Shown: positions 1-6,981, counted from the stretch's first letter. The stretch is 38,249 bases of DNA from Ruminococcus sp. CAG:563 (GCA_000434915.1 FR882043.1:27660-65908), one strand, 5' to 3'. A program made the numbers and translations. Notes: generated by a model not told the origin, from the letters alone.

Positions 1-2
1 AG

Positions 3-80
3 AGCGGTCTCGCTATTATGCTTTTTGCGTTAATTCCGGTTGACGGCTTGGCGAGCAATTTAAGCAATTATCATAAATAA
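3..80 (+). CDS. C-terminal tail of an unknown protein (cut by window edge)
   Basis: A frame open from the left edge reads 25 codons and ends in TAA at 78-80. The peptide begins with a hydrophobic stretch (residues about 3-13, with I-M-L-F-A-L-I) and ends in a short polar tail, which would fit the last membrane segment of a membrane protein. The ribosome binding site of the next gene (AGGAG) starts directly after this stop, so the two were probably co-transcribed. The piece is too short for a family assignment and could be chance. Confidence 0.4.
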   Translation, partial: SGLAIMLFALIPVDGLASNLSNYHK

Positions 81-93
81 AGGAGTAATCAAA

Positions 94-753
94 ATGTATT
101 TGGAAAATGTTAATCTTCCTTATTATACGGAAAAAGAGGATAAAGCGAATTCAATATCGCACCTTGTCGGAGTTGTTTTCGGAGCGGTTGCAACAGTCGT
201 TTTGCTCATGAGATCGAATGATATAAGTCATATAATCAGCTCTATAATTTTCGGTGTCGCTATGATTATTCTTTACAGCGGTTCGTCGATTTATCACAGA
301 CTTTCCCCGGGAAAAGCGAAAAGGGTTGCAAGACTTGTTGACCATTCTGTCATTTTTGTTTTGATAACGGGCACAAGTATTCCCTTGATGATACTTGACG
401 TTCTCCCCTATTACAAAGCACTTGCAATCGTTTGCATTGCAGTCAGCGTTGTGACGGCAATGCTCGGAATTACGCTGACATTTATAGATCAGGAAAAATA
501 CAAAAAGCTTCAAATGGTGCTTTACATGGTGCTCGGCTGGATGTGCATTTTCCTTTTCTATCCGATTTATAAATGCGACCCGAATGCACTTCTTCTTTTC
601 GGACTGCTCGTCCTCGGCGGTGCAATATATACGCTCGGCACAATCTTTTATTCAATCGGCAGATTCAAAAGATATTATCACTTCATTTTTCACCTTTTCA
701 TCCTCGGCGGAACGGTCACGCACTTCCTTGCATTTTTGATTTGCTTGTATTGA
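94..753 (+). CDS. trhA: Hemolysin III / TrhA family (PAQR-like) membrane protein
   Basis: This 219-residue polytopic membrane protein matches the hemolysin III/TrhA family, the bacterial branch of the PAQR superfamily. Visible signatures are the N-terminal S-I-S-H-L-V-G helix start, a S-S-I-Y-H-R motif near residue 65, a D-H-S-V-I-F motif near residue 83 and a histidine in the last helix (H-F-I-F-H-L-F near residue 196, then G-G-T-V-T-H-F). These His/Asp/Ser positions correspond to the metal site of PAQR proteins. About seven membrane segments are seen and the length is normal. ATG 94 has AGGAG seven bases upstream. Members are linked to membrane homeostasis; haemolytic activity should not be assumed. 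It is convergent with the phosphoesterase at 1023. Confidence 0.9.
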   Translation: MYLENVNLPYYTEKEDKANSISHLVGVVFGAVATVVLLMRSNDISHIISSIIFGVAMIILYSGSSIYHRLSPGKAKRVARLVDHSVIFVLITGTSIPLMILDVLPYYKALAIVCIAVSVVTAMLGITLTFIDQEKYKKLQMVLYMVLGWMCIFLFYPIYKCDPNALLLFGLLVLGGAIYTLGTIFYSIGRFKRYYHFIFHLFILGGTVTHFLAFLICLY

Positions 754-838
754 TGACGTGACAGAATAAAAAATACTGCTGACTATTTTCTTGCCGGTTT
801 TCCTAAAATGAAGCCATAATAAAATTTCATCTGTCCTT

Positions 839-860
839 GGGTCGATGTGGGCATCGACCC
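839..860. repeat. Short palindromic repeat, GGGTCGATG family (copy A)
   Basis: A perfect 9-bp inverted repeat, GGGTCGATG / CATCGACCC, surrounds a TGGG spacer. The same core, with the flank CCTT on the left, recurs at 26621 and 27444, with a variant at 27500 and a worn copy near 38141. It lies in the convergent gap between trhA and the phosphoesterase. No protein-coding role is likely. Confidence 0.85.
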
Positions 861-879
861 CTTCGTCGTCAATGACAAC

Positions 880-908
880 GCCTCCCCTTGATTCAACCAA
901 GGGGAGGC
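880..908. repeat. 11-bp inverted repeat (GCCTCCCCTTG) next to repeat copy A
   Basis: GCCTCCCCTTG at 880-890 and its exact complement at 898-908 enclose the 7-base loop ATTCAAC. It stands 19 bases after repeat copy A, so the two hairpins form a composite element. A related CCTCCC/GGGAGG hairpin is near copies of the same family at 27567. No T-run follows closely, so a simple terminator role is not supported. Confidence 0.8.
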
Positions 909-1022
909 TATAATTTCTGATGGCTTTATAATTGAATTATGGAATTCACATTCCGTTCAGTCTCCCTGATTGTTAGGGTAGCCGAAAATATTTTCTTCTG
1001 ATTTCGGACAGTGCCGATTTTT

Positions 1023-2228
1023 TTACTTATAGCATACCGTTCTGCCGGTAAAGATTTTTACAAAAATATGGCCGATCGTTTCGCATGCAAGCTCTATGAA
1101 GCCGAGGAAGTTGACCTTATCGACAAGCTTTGCACCGTCCTTATCCCCTGCTTTTCTCAAAGCCGTCGAATCGCAAGCCGAAAAAGCATTGTACCAACGC
1201 TGAGTTCTTGTCTGATAGGTTGAGGTATCGTTCTCATCAAGGTCGATAATTCTGTAGCCGTACTGTGAAGAATATGCGTCGCCGTTATAACGTGTGCTCA
1301 ATGAATTGGTTATATTGATACCCTTATATTTGACGCTGAAGCTGTTGGAATGGTCATGACCGGTGAACATGGCGAGCACGTCTCCCCTCTCAACCAAGGC
1401 GTCAAACTGTCCGTGGTTATAATAGCCGCAGGACGGTGATTCGTGGAGTGTACCGTGATTTTCAACCTCGGGGTCAAAAGCGTAAAACTCGTCATCCGTG
1501 TAGAACTTATTATAAACATATGCGCCCTTGCGCTTCATCTTTTTAAGTCCGTCATAAACCTCGGGAACAATGATATGCTGGAAAACAAGTGAATTGATCT
1601 TGCCGCCGTTCTGCTTTTCAATCTCGGCCGAGGTCTGCTTGTACCATTCAACCTGGTCGGCCTGTACATTTGAATAATGACCATCATCATCATAATCGCC
1701 GGAATCGAACGCCCAAAGGTTAAACTTCATTTTGCCGTCGATTGACGAATAGAGCGGAACGTTGTATGTACCGCAGCCTGAAAGCATTTCGCCGTCATCG
1801 ATTGAAATCGAGCAAGGATATTCATTGTAAAGAGCCATGAGATCCTCTCTCGAAATAACGCCGTTTTCGGAATCGTGATTACCGAAGCTGACAGCGACAG
1901 GAATATTTCTCGACTGAAAAACGCTCATGATCTGCTCGATAAACCATTTGGTCTCCTCGATCGTATCACACTTGCAGATATCGCCCGTGAGCATTATCAA
2001 GTCAGGCTTTTCACGGTCGCATGCATTGCCGATAAGCCAAATTGAGTCCTTGACATTATCCTTTCCGAGGTGTGTATCTGTAACGTGCATTATTCTGAAG
2101 CTGCCGTCCTCATTAAAATAAAGAGGTGCGGTTGTCAATGACTTGTCGGCAGCGAAGCCCGTTGAAGCCATTGCAAGCATCAAAACGAATACCATTACAA
2201 TTGACACGAGAACATTAATTCTTTTCAT
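1023..2228 (-). CDS. Exported calcineurin-like metallophosphoesterase
   Basis: This gene encodes a 401-residue secreted phosphoesterase. The signal peptide occupies residues 1-27 (basic M-K-R, hydrophobic core, A-S-T-G-F-A-A). The metal-binding blocks of the calcineurin-like fold follow in order: D-T-H (51-53), T-G-D (81-83), G-N-H-D (about 118-121), an F-Q-H block and G-H-D-H near residue 305. The substrate is unknown; it resembles the purple-acid-phosphatase-like Dcr2/YvnB type. The C-terminal 25 residues are hydrophobic and amphipathic. I chose ATG 2228 because GAAAGGTG precedes it and the signal peptide starts there; the upstream in-frame ATG at 2279 lacks both. IolB lies 92 bp upstream on the same strand and may share its transcript. 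Confidence 0.88.
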   Translation of the reverse strand: MKRINVLVSIVMVFVLMLAMASTGFAADKSLTTAPLYFNEDGSFRIMHVTDTHLGKDNVKDSIWLIGNACDREKPDLIMLTGDICKCDTIEETKWFIEQIMSVFQSRNIPVAVSFGNHDSENGVISREDLMALYNEYPCSISIDDGEMLSGCGTYNVPLYSSIDGKMKFNLWAFDSGDYDDDGHYSNVQADQVEWYKQTSAEIEKQNGGKINSLVFQHIIVPEVYDGLKKMKRKGAYVYNKFYTDDEFYAFDPEVENHGTLHESPSCGYYNHGQFDALVERGDVLAMFTGHDHSNSFSVKYKGINITNSLSTRYNGDAYSSQYGYRIIDLDENDTSTYQTRTQRWYNAFSACDSTALRKAGDKDGAKLVDKVNFLGFIELACETIGHIFVKIFTGRTVCYK

Positions 2229-2320
2229 AGTAAACACCTTTCTTTTTATACAATCGGAGAGTATAAAAAATAAATACATTCAGAATAAAATTTCAAAATC
2301 CGTGCCGATTGTCAGCACAC

Positions 2321-3094
2321 TCAATCCGCATTGACGAGCCACTCATGCTCCTTGGAGTAGAGACGGGTGGTCTTGTACCACGGGTCGCCGTCAATATGGC
2401 GAATCATCCATACATAATACATTGTGTAGCCCGGTGCCGTGACCTGCTCGTGATCGTTGCCGTCGGTTATCGTGCAATATGCGCCGTCGGTGCTCTTAAA
2501 AACGTCGTCGCCGTTGAAGCATGCACCGAAGCCCTGCGGCGGATCAAACTGATAATAATAAACCTCCGGCTGCGGATGATGGTGCGGCGGATAGCTCGAC
2601 CATCTTCCCGGCTGATTAAATACCTCGCCCATTACCATGTTGGAATAGGGGGCATTGTCGTAATCGAACATCGTTGAGCAGATACGGTAGCCTGTGCCCT
2701 CCCACTGACCTTTGCCGAAATGCTGATAAAGACAATCCTCGGGCTTATAGAAAACAGGCTCAAACTCTCTCTCGTTATCGGTCTGCTGAACGAGAAATTC
2801 GCTGTCCTCGCAGGCCTCAACGCTTATCTTTATGCCCTTGCATACGTGCAGGCAATACGGCGTTTTCTCAAACGGATTCTTTCTTTTCATGTTCTCCGTT
2901 CTGTCGTTCCAGCTTATATTCATGTTGCCCTTGAGAATGAGCACAGCAGTCTCGTTCTCGGCACTGAAAATTTCGTACTTCTCCCCTTTTGCAAGCTTTT
3001 TTACCCAAATGTTCATGTGCATCTCGGGGTTTTTGCCGTTCATTTCGCAGAGAATCTTTTCGTTTTTCTCATTGAATGCAGGATTTTCAAGCAT
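2321..3094 (-). CDS. iolB: 5-deoxy-glucuronate isomerase family protein (IolB)
   Basis: The 257-residue product matches IolB, the cupin-like isomerase that converts 5-deoxy-glucuronate to 2-deoxy-5-keto-gluconate in myo-inositol breakdown. The diagnostic block is Y-P-P-H-H-H-P-Q-P-E-V-Y-Y-Y (168-181), supplying metal-binding H171, H173 and E177, followed by P-P-Q-G-F-G and a late H-E-Q-V block. Length is near normal for the family. AGGAGG precedes ATG 3094. No other iol gene is visible nearby, so the inositol pathway must be completed elsewhere or the enzyme serves another uronate-like substrate. It is transcribed divergently from the amidohydrolase at 3269. Confidence 0.9.
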   Translation of the reverse strand: MLENPAFNEKNEKILCEMNGKNPEMHMNIWVKKLAKGEKYEIFSAENETAVLILKGNMNISWNDRTENMKRKNPFEKTPYCLHVCKGIKISVEACEDSEFLVQQTDNEREFEPVFYKPEDCLYQHFGKGQWEGTGYRICSTMFDYDNAPYSNMVMGEVFNQPGRWSSYPPHHHPQPEVYYYQFDPPQGFGACFNGDDVFKSTDGAYCTITDGNDHEQVTAPGYTMYYVWMIRHIDGDPWYKTTRLYSKEHEWLVNAD

Positions 3095-3133
3095 ATATAA
3101 TTCCTCCTTGGAAAATGTTAGATTTATGATTAC

Positions 3134-3162
3134 ATTCTATCATTCTGCAACAATAATTTCAA
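3134..3162 (-). promoter_or_regulatory. Sigma-A promoter of iolB
   Basis: On the minus strand TTGAAA (3162-3157) and TAGAAT (3139-3134) are separated by 17 bases. They lie about 40 bases before the iolB start. Confidence 0.6.
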
Positions 3163-3208
3163 TAGAAGTTTACAAAAATGTAAAAAACATATATCATTGT
3201 TGTGTGCC

Positions 3209-3237
3209 TTGACATTGCAAAAAAACGGAATTATAAT
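3209..3237 (+). promoter_or_regulatory. Consensus sigma-A promoter of the amidohydrolase gene
   Basis: TTGACA (3209-3214) and TATAAT (3232-3237) are exact consensus hexamers with a 17-base spacer. Transcription should start near 3244, leaving a leader of about 25 bases. Confidence 0.85.
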
Positions 3238-3268
3238 TGTATATCATCAGTAAAAGAAGGTGTTTTTA

Positions 3269-4063
3269 ATGGTCATTGACGCACATTGTCACATCTACCC
3301 CGATAAAATTGCCGACAAGGCGGCGCACAGCACGGGACGCTTCTATTCCCTGCCCACAACATATGACGGAAAGGTTTCAACACTGCTCGAAAACGGAGCG
3401 AAAGCAGGCATTGATAAATTCATCGTGCAGTCCGTTGCAACAACGCCGAAGCAGGTCAGCTCTATCAATAAATTCATCGCCGCCGAGGTAACCGCTCACC
3501 CCGACAAGCTCTACGGTCTCGGCACGCTCCACCCCGACAGTGAGGATATCAGAGCCGACGTTGAAGAACTTGTTTCACTCGGTCTCGGCGGAGTTAAGCT
3601 TCACCCCGACATTCAGCAGTTCAAGCTTGACGATTACAGATGCCTTAAAATATATGAGCTTTGTGAAGAATTCAATCTTCCCGTTCTTCTCCACACGGGC
3701 GACAGCAGATATGATTACTCCAACCCGAACAGACTCATTCCGATACTTAATATTTACGACAAAATGGTTGTTGTCGGTGCTCACTTCGGCGGCTGGTCGA
3801 TGTGGGATGAGGCGTCAAAGCTTCTTGCCGACCGTGAGAATTTTTATGTTGACTGCTCATCGTCCTTCTATGCCCTCTCCGATGACAAAATCCGTGAGAT
3901 CATCGCACGCTACGGCGTTGACCGTGTCCTTTTCGGAACGGACTATCCGATGTGGAACGTTGAAACCGATTTGAAGCGTTTCTACACTCTCGGCTACAAC
4001 AAAGAGGACTCGGACAAGATTCTTTATCAGAACGCTGTTAAGGTCTACGGCTTGAAGCTGTAA
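3269..4063 (+). CDS. Metal-dependent amidohydrolase (Amidohydro_2-like TIM barrel)
   Basis: This 264-residue protein is a TIM-barrel metal-dependent hydrolase of the amidohydrolase superfamily, probably the Amidohydro_2 (PF04909) group. The first metal motif D-A-H-C-H is at residues 4-8. It is followed by G-V-K-L-H-P-D, by L-L-H-T-G-D, by V-V-G-A-H-F-G-G-W and by the C-terminal metal aspartate block F-G-T-D-Y-P-M-W. Members are hydrolases or decarboxylases, and the substrate cannot be read from sequence. ATG 3269 has AGAAGG eight bases upstream; an upstream in-frame GTG at 3260 overlaps that site and is unlikely. A large hairpin repeat lies 40 bases after the stop. Confidence 0.82.
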   Translation: MVIDAHCHIYPDKIADKAAHSTGRFYSLPTTYDGKVSTLLENGAKAGIDKFIVQSVATTPKQVSSINKFIAAEVTAHPDKLYGLGTLHPDSEDIRADVEELVSLGLGGVKLHPDIQQFKLDDYRCLKIYELCEEFNLPVLLHTGDSRYDYSNPNRLIPILNIYDKMVVVGAHFGGWSMWDEASKLLADRENFYVDCSSSFYALSDDKIREIIARYGVDRVLFGTDYPMWNVETDLKRFYTLGYNKEDSDKILYQNAVKVYGLKL

Positions 4064-4103
4064 TTGGTTTTTTCCTATATTTTATTTATCTGCTTATAAA
4101 CAA

Positions 4104-4167
4104 TGTGGGCATCGTACACTGCAAATATGGATTCAATCCATACTTTCCGCAGAGCACGATGCCCACA
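4104..4167. repeat. 64-nt long hairpin with TGTGGGCATCGT arms
   Basis: Outer arms TGTGGGCATCGT (4104-4115) and ACGATGCCCACA (4156-4167) are perfectly complementary. A second perfect palindrome, TATGGATT-C-AATCCATA, occupies 4126-4142, and the bases between the two pair in part. The arm shares TGTGGGCATCG with the GGGTCGATG-family repeats. It follows the amidohydrolase stop. There is no strong T-run, so it is a repeat or RNA-stability element rather than a clear terminator. Confidence 0.8.
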
Positions 4168-4291
4168 GCTTTATTGACATTGAACTTTAACCAATAAAAC
4201 CTCAGAATTCTATTTTATAGGGAAACGGCTTGATATCCGCATAAATGCGGCTATAATTTTTACGTTCAGCGGTTTTTCTGTCAAGAATTTT

Positions 4292-4513
4292 TTAGATGTC
4301 GGACATGTATTTTCTGAGTTCCTCGGGCATGGTATTTACCCCTGTAAAAATCACCTCATCTGCGTCACATTCACTGCTTAACAAATCCCAAAAAGCGTCT
4401 AAATTAGCGCCGTACCATTCAGGAAAATCAAATGCTGTCCTAATTCGTTCATGAAGCTCTCCGAGATACTTACAATCCGTTAAATCCAATGTAATTGTTT
4501 TCTTTTCTTCCAT
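4292..4513 (-). CDS. Barstar-family RNase inhibitor homologue, cut short by an in-frame stop
   Basis: The 73-residue reading frame matches barstar, the cytoplasmic inhibitor of barnase-type ribonucleases. The hallmark block P-E-W-Y-G-A-N-L-D-A-F-W-D is at residues 31-43 and includes the aspartates and tryptophan that fill the RNase active site in known barstars. The frame ends at TAA 4292-4294 but stays open in the same frame for 28 more codons (to TGA 4202-4204). Those codons resume the last barstar helix, with K-I-L-D-R-K-T-A-E-R against Q-V-F-R-E-A-K-A-E-G in classical barstar. This suggests a nonsense mutation and a probable pseudogene of about 102 codons. AGGAG precedes ATG 4513. No RNase partner is seen nearby. 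Confidence 0.75.
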   Translation of the reverse strand: MEEKKTITLDLTDCKYLGELHERIRTAFDFPEWYGANLDAFWDLLSSECDADEVIFTGVNTMPEELRKYMSDI

Positions 4514-4534
4514 TGCCTGCTCCTAAATTATAAA

Positions 4535-4564
4535 CGAGCCGTTGCACATTTGTGCTTCGGCTCG
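4535..4564 (-). terminator. Hairpin terminator after the fucosidase gene
   Basis: CGAGCCG-TT-GCACA-TT-TGTGC-TT-CGGCTCG forms a 12-bp stem with one symmetric internal TT/TT loop. It lies 14 bases past the fucosidase stop. TTTATAATT follows on the minus strand and CTTTTATTATT on the plus strand, so it may work in both directions. Confidence 0.7.
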
Positions 4565-4578
4565 CTTTTATTATTCGG

Positions 4579-5892
4579 TTATTTCCAGAGGTGGTCCGCT
4601 CTGACGATTTCTCTGTCGTCTCTGCCGCCGTTAAGCTGCGGAAAATACGACGCAAATCTGTATCTCGGTAGCTTGTCGAATTCAAGCTTTATGAGCGGAT
4701 AATTAATAATCGGATCGGGGTTTTTCTCGGGCAAATCATATATAAAAATTCTGTCGCCCTTTTTCTCGAACTTTATCGGAGTGCCGTCCATGAAAGAAAT
4801 TTTCTTCGGCTCGTCCATAAAGCCGGCAAGAGCCATTTTACCGTTGTAAGGTGCCCAAATCTTGTTCCACATATAAATCGTTGTGCCCTTTGACGTACCC
4901 CTTCCGACGCCGTTGAGCTGGAATTTGTTGCCCTCGCCCTTGTTGAGAATACCGTAAACCGCTTCGCCGTTGACCTTGAGCCACTCGCCCACCTTGTGAA
5001 GCGGATCAATAACCTCATAAGGAATCGAGCCGTCCGGCTTCGGGCCGACATTGAGCAGAAGATTTCCGCCGTATTCGCAGCAGGTCTGAAGCATGTTGAC
5101 GATTCTCTGCGGCGTGTAGCTGTAAGGAAGTGCCTGATCCGAATCAACATAGCCCCAGCTTATTCCGTTGAAGGTCATGCAGGCCTCCCAGTCACGTTCG
5201 GACGGAGTGATGTGCTCCTCCGGAGTGCCGAAGTCCTCGGCAAGTCCGCTTCTGTCATTGATAATAATATCCGGCTGAAGACTTCTGAGATACTGATTTC
5301 GTTCAAGCGAATCCCAGCCCTCCCACGACTCCATCGGCAGCGGAACGTCGTACCAAAGGATATCAATCTTACCGTACTGAGTAAGAAGCTCTGTGTTTAT
5401 ATCTTTAAGGAACTGAGTGTAACGCCTTCTCGCCTCTGTGTCATAAGCACAAATTCCGCTATCGGGGTGATGCCATTCCATGCAGGTCGAATAAAAACCG
5501 ATTTTCAGGTCAAATTCACGGCATGCTTCAACGAACTCCTTAACAATATCACGGTGCGGACCGTAATTGACGGAATTGTACGGATTTGCCTTTGAATCCC
5601 AAAGGCTGAAGCCCTCGTGATGACGGGTCGTCATGACCATGTATTTGCATCCGGCTTCCTTGGCAAGCTTTGCCCATTCACGGCAGCAGCCCTCTTTCGG
5701 GCAAAAATTATCGGCAAGTGCTTCGTACTCCTCGGGCGGAATATTTTCGCACGCCATTGCCCACTCATTTCTTCCAAGCTGTGAAAAAAGGCCGTAGTGA
5801 ATAAACATACCGAATCTTGCTTCACGCCACCACTTCATGCGCTTATCACGGGTTGCGGCGATCTGTTCTTCATATTGAGGCTTAGAAAGCAT
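4579..5892 (-). CDS. Alpha-L-fucosidase (GH29)
   Basis: This 437-residue enzyme belongs to glycoside hydrolase family 29 and would release terminal alpha-L-fucose with retention of configuration. Family signatures are W-W-R-E-A-R-F-G-M-F-I-H-Y-G-L (21-35), the T-T-R-H-H-E-G-F-S-L-W-D-S block (88-100), the E-W-H-H-P segment (139-143) and the nucleophile strand I-D-I-L-W-Y-D with D182. There is no signal peptide, so it acts in the cytoplasm on imported fucosyl-oligosaccharides. The length fits the short single-domain GH29 forms plus a small C-terminal beta domain. AGGAG precedes ATG 5892. The promoter carries a palindrome, suggesting repression. Confidence 0.92.
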   Translation of the reverse strand: MLSKPQYEEQIAATRDKRMKWWREARFGMFIHYGLFSQLGRNEWAMACENIPPEEYEALADNFCPKEGCCREWAKLAKEAGCKYMVMTTRHHEGFSLWDSKANPYNSVNYGPHRDIVKEFVEACREFDLKIGFYSTCMEWHHPDSGICAYDTEARRRYTQFLKDINTELLTQYGKIDILWYDVPLPMESWEGWDSLERNQYLRSLQPDIIINDRSGLAEDFGTPEEHITPSERDWEACMTFNGISWGYVDSDQALPYSYTPQRIVNMLQTCCEYGGNLLLNVGPKPDGSIPYEVIDPLHKVGEWLKVNGEAVYGILNKGEGNKFQLNGVGRGTSKGTTIYMWNKIWAPYNGKMALAGFMDEPKKISFMDGTPIKFEKKGDRIFIYDLPEKNPDPIINYPLIKLEFDKLPRYRFASYFPQLNGGRDDREIVRADHLWK

Positions 5893-5913
5893 AATAAAAC
5901 TCCTTTGTTTTAT

Positions 5914-5930
5914 ATTAAACTCAGTTTAAT
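5914..5930. promoter_or_regulatory. Candidate repressor operator over the fucosidase -10 box
   Basis: ATTAAAC-TCA-GTTTAAT is a perfect 7-bp inverted repeat around a 3-base centre. It covers the -10 element of the fucosidase promoter. Position and symmetry fit an operator for a dimeric repressor; no regulator gene is adjacent, so the protein is unknown. Confidence 0.5.
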
Positions 5931-5951
5931 GTATTTCCCCTGCTTTGTCAA
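5923..5951 (-). promoter_or_regulatory. Fucosidase promoter
   Basis: On the minus strand TTGACA (5951-5946) and TAAACT (5928-5923) are separated by 17 bases. The -10 element lies inside the palindrome at 5914-5930. Confidence 0.65.
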
Positions 5952-6059
5952 CAATAAAGTTGCCGATAAAAGTCAATGTCGTTCGGTATTCCTCTCCTAA
6001 CAATAAATAACACTCTACCCCCGATAAACAAATCAACAATTTCGTTCAAGAAATGAAGG

Positions 6060-6088
6060 TTGACACATACAATTAAATATGCTATAAT
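6060..6088 (+). promoter_or_regulatory. Consensus promoter of the mntP riboswitch transcript
   Basis: TTGACA (6060-6065) and TATAAT (6083-6088) are exact consensus with a 17-base spacer. The expected transcription start, about 6095, directly precedes the aptamer P1 stem. Confidence 0.9.
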
Positions 6089-6095
6089 CGGCAAA

Positions 6096-6183
6096 GTTTG
6101 AGGGAGTAGATAGCTCAAAGCGAGTGGCAAGTCAACACACTGACGCAATGCGTCTGGCTTGTCTTAAATAACGAGACTCAGAC
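6096..6183 (+). ncRNA. yybP-ykoY (manganese) riboswitch aptamer
   Basis: The leader has the conserved yybP-ykoY features: a purine-rich G-G-G-A-G-T-A-G loop (6102-6109), the G-T-C-A-A-C-A segment (6131-6137), a GACGC-AAT-GCGTC hairpin and the A-C-G-A-G-A-C loop (6171-6177). P1 pairs GTTTGAG (6096-6102) with CTCAGAC (6177-6183). This class binds Mn2+ and usually switches on manganese exporters, which matches mntP downstream. The 3' strand of P1 overlaps the first terminator arm. Confidence 0.88.
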
Positions 6184-6210
6184 GTGGCTTTGCCGTGTCT
6201 GGGATTTTTT
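6179..6210 (+). terminator. Riboswitch terminator 1
   Basis: CAGAC (6179-6183) pairs with GTCTG (6197-6201), and GGC (6186-6188) pairs with GCC (6192-6194) around a TTT loop, with two G-T pairs between. TTTTTT follows at 6205-6210. The left arm is also the 3' strand of aptamer P1, so ligand-bound aptamer and terminator exclude each other. Confidence 0.8.
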
Positions 6211-6237
6211 CAGGCACGACGGTGTCTGATTTTTTTA
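6211..6237 (+). terminator. Riboswitch terminator 2
   Basis: CAGGCAC (6211-6217) pairs with GTGTCTG (6222-6228), followed by a run of T from 6230. It sits between terminator 1 and the mntP ribosome binding site. Its left arm can alternatively pair with the right arm of terminator 1 (6194-6201). Confidence 0.7.
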
Positions 6238-6253
6238 TTCTCGGAGGTAAAAT

Positions 6254-6823
6254 ATGGGGTTACTTGAATTATTCATCCTGGCAGTCGGGCTGTCAATGGA
6301 CGCTTTTGCCGTTTCGGTCTGCAAGGGTCTTTCAACACAGAAGCTCAAACCAAAGCACTACCTGATAATCGGTGCATGGTTCGGCGGATTTCAGGCTCTT
6401 ATGCCCACTATCGGTTATTTCCTCGGCTCAACTTTTGAAAAATACATCACGTCGGTTGACCATTGGGTAGCATTCGTTCTGCTTGCCATAATAGGAGGAA
6501 ACATGATCCGTGAGGGCTGCTCAAAGGAAGACGGAAAGGCAAACGATTCGTTCTCGTTCAAAACAATGATCGTCCTCGCAGTCGCAACAAGCATCGACGC
6601 CCTCGCAGTCGGCATCACCTTTGCCCTTCTGCCCGATGTCAACATCGTTGCCGCAGTTTCATTCATCGGTGTTACAACGTTTATCATTTCCGCAATCGGA
6701 CTCAAGGTCGGCAACATCTTCGGCCTTAAATATAAGAGCAAGGCGGAAATCGCCGGCGGCATTATCCTTATCCTTATCGGAACAAAGATCCTGCTTGAAC
6801 ATCTCGGCGTAATCAACTTCTGA
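6254..6823 (+). CDS. mntP: Manganese efflux pump MntP
   Basis: The 189-residue membrane protein is MntP (formerly DUF204/YebN), which exports excess Mn2+. Six membrane segments are evident in two similar halves. Each half carries the conserved aspartate motif: S-M-D-A-F-A-V-S near residue 16 and S-I-D-A-L-A-V-G near residue 116. G-G-N-M-I-R-E-G closes the first half. Length is typical. GGAGG (6243-6247) precedes ATG 6254. The yybP-ykoY riboswitch and double terminator upstream predict induction by Mn2+. Base use matches its neighbours. Confidence 0.95.
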   Translation: MGLLELFILAVGLSMDAFAVSVCKGLSTQKLKPKHYLIIGAWFGGFQALMPTIGYFLGSTFEKYITSVDHWVAFVLLAIIGGNMIREGCSKEDGKANDSFSFKTMIVLAVATSIDALAVGITFALLPDVNIVAAVSFIGVTTFIISAIGLKVGNIFGLKYKSKAEIAGGIILILIGTKILLEHLGVINF

Positions 6824-6851
6824 TTTAAAATCAAAATATTGCAAATAATTG

Positions 6852-6880
6852 TTGACAAGATAAAACTTCTTTGGTATAAT
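6852..6880 (+). promoter_or_regulatory. Consensus promoter of tRNA-Ala
   Basis: TTGACA (6852-6857) and TATAAT (6875-6880) with a 17-base spacer lie 25 bases before the mature tRNA. Confidence 0.85.
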
Positions 6881-6905
6881 TCATCAAGTAAACAATATAT
6901 TGCAT

Positions 6906-6980
<75 letters not shown>

Positions 6981-6981
<1 letters not shown>

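Noticed and set aside
652..900. Minus-strand frame of 82 codons
   Set aside because: It crosses the end of trhA and translates the repeat hairpins; no start signal.
5948..6148. Minus-strand frame of 66 codons
   Set aside because: It is antisense to the mntP promoter and riboswitch, which account for the conserved sequence.
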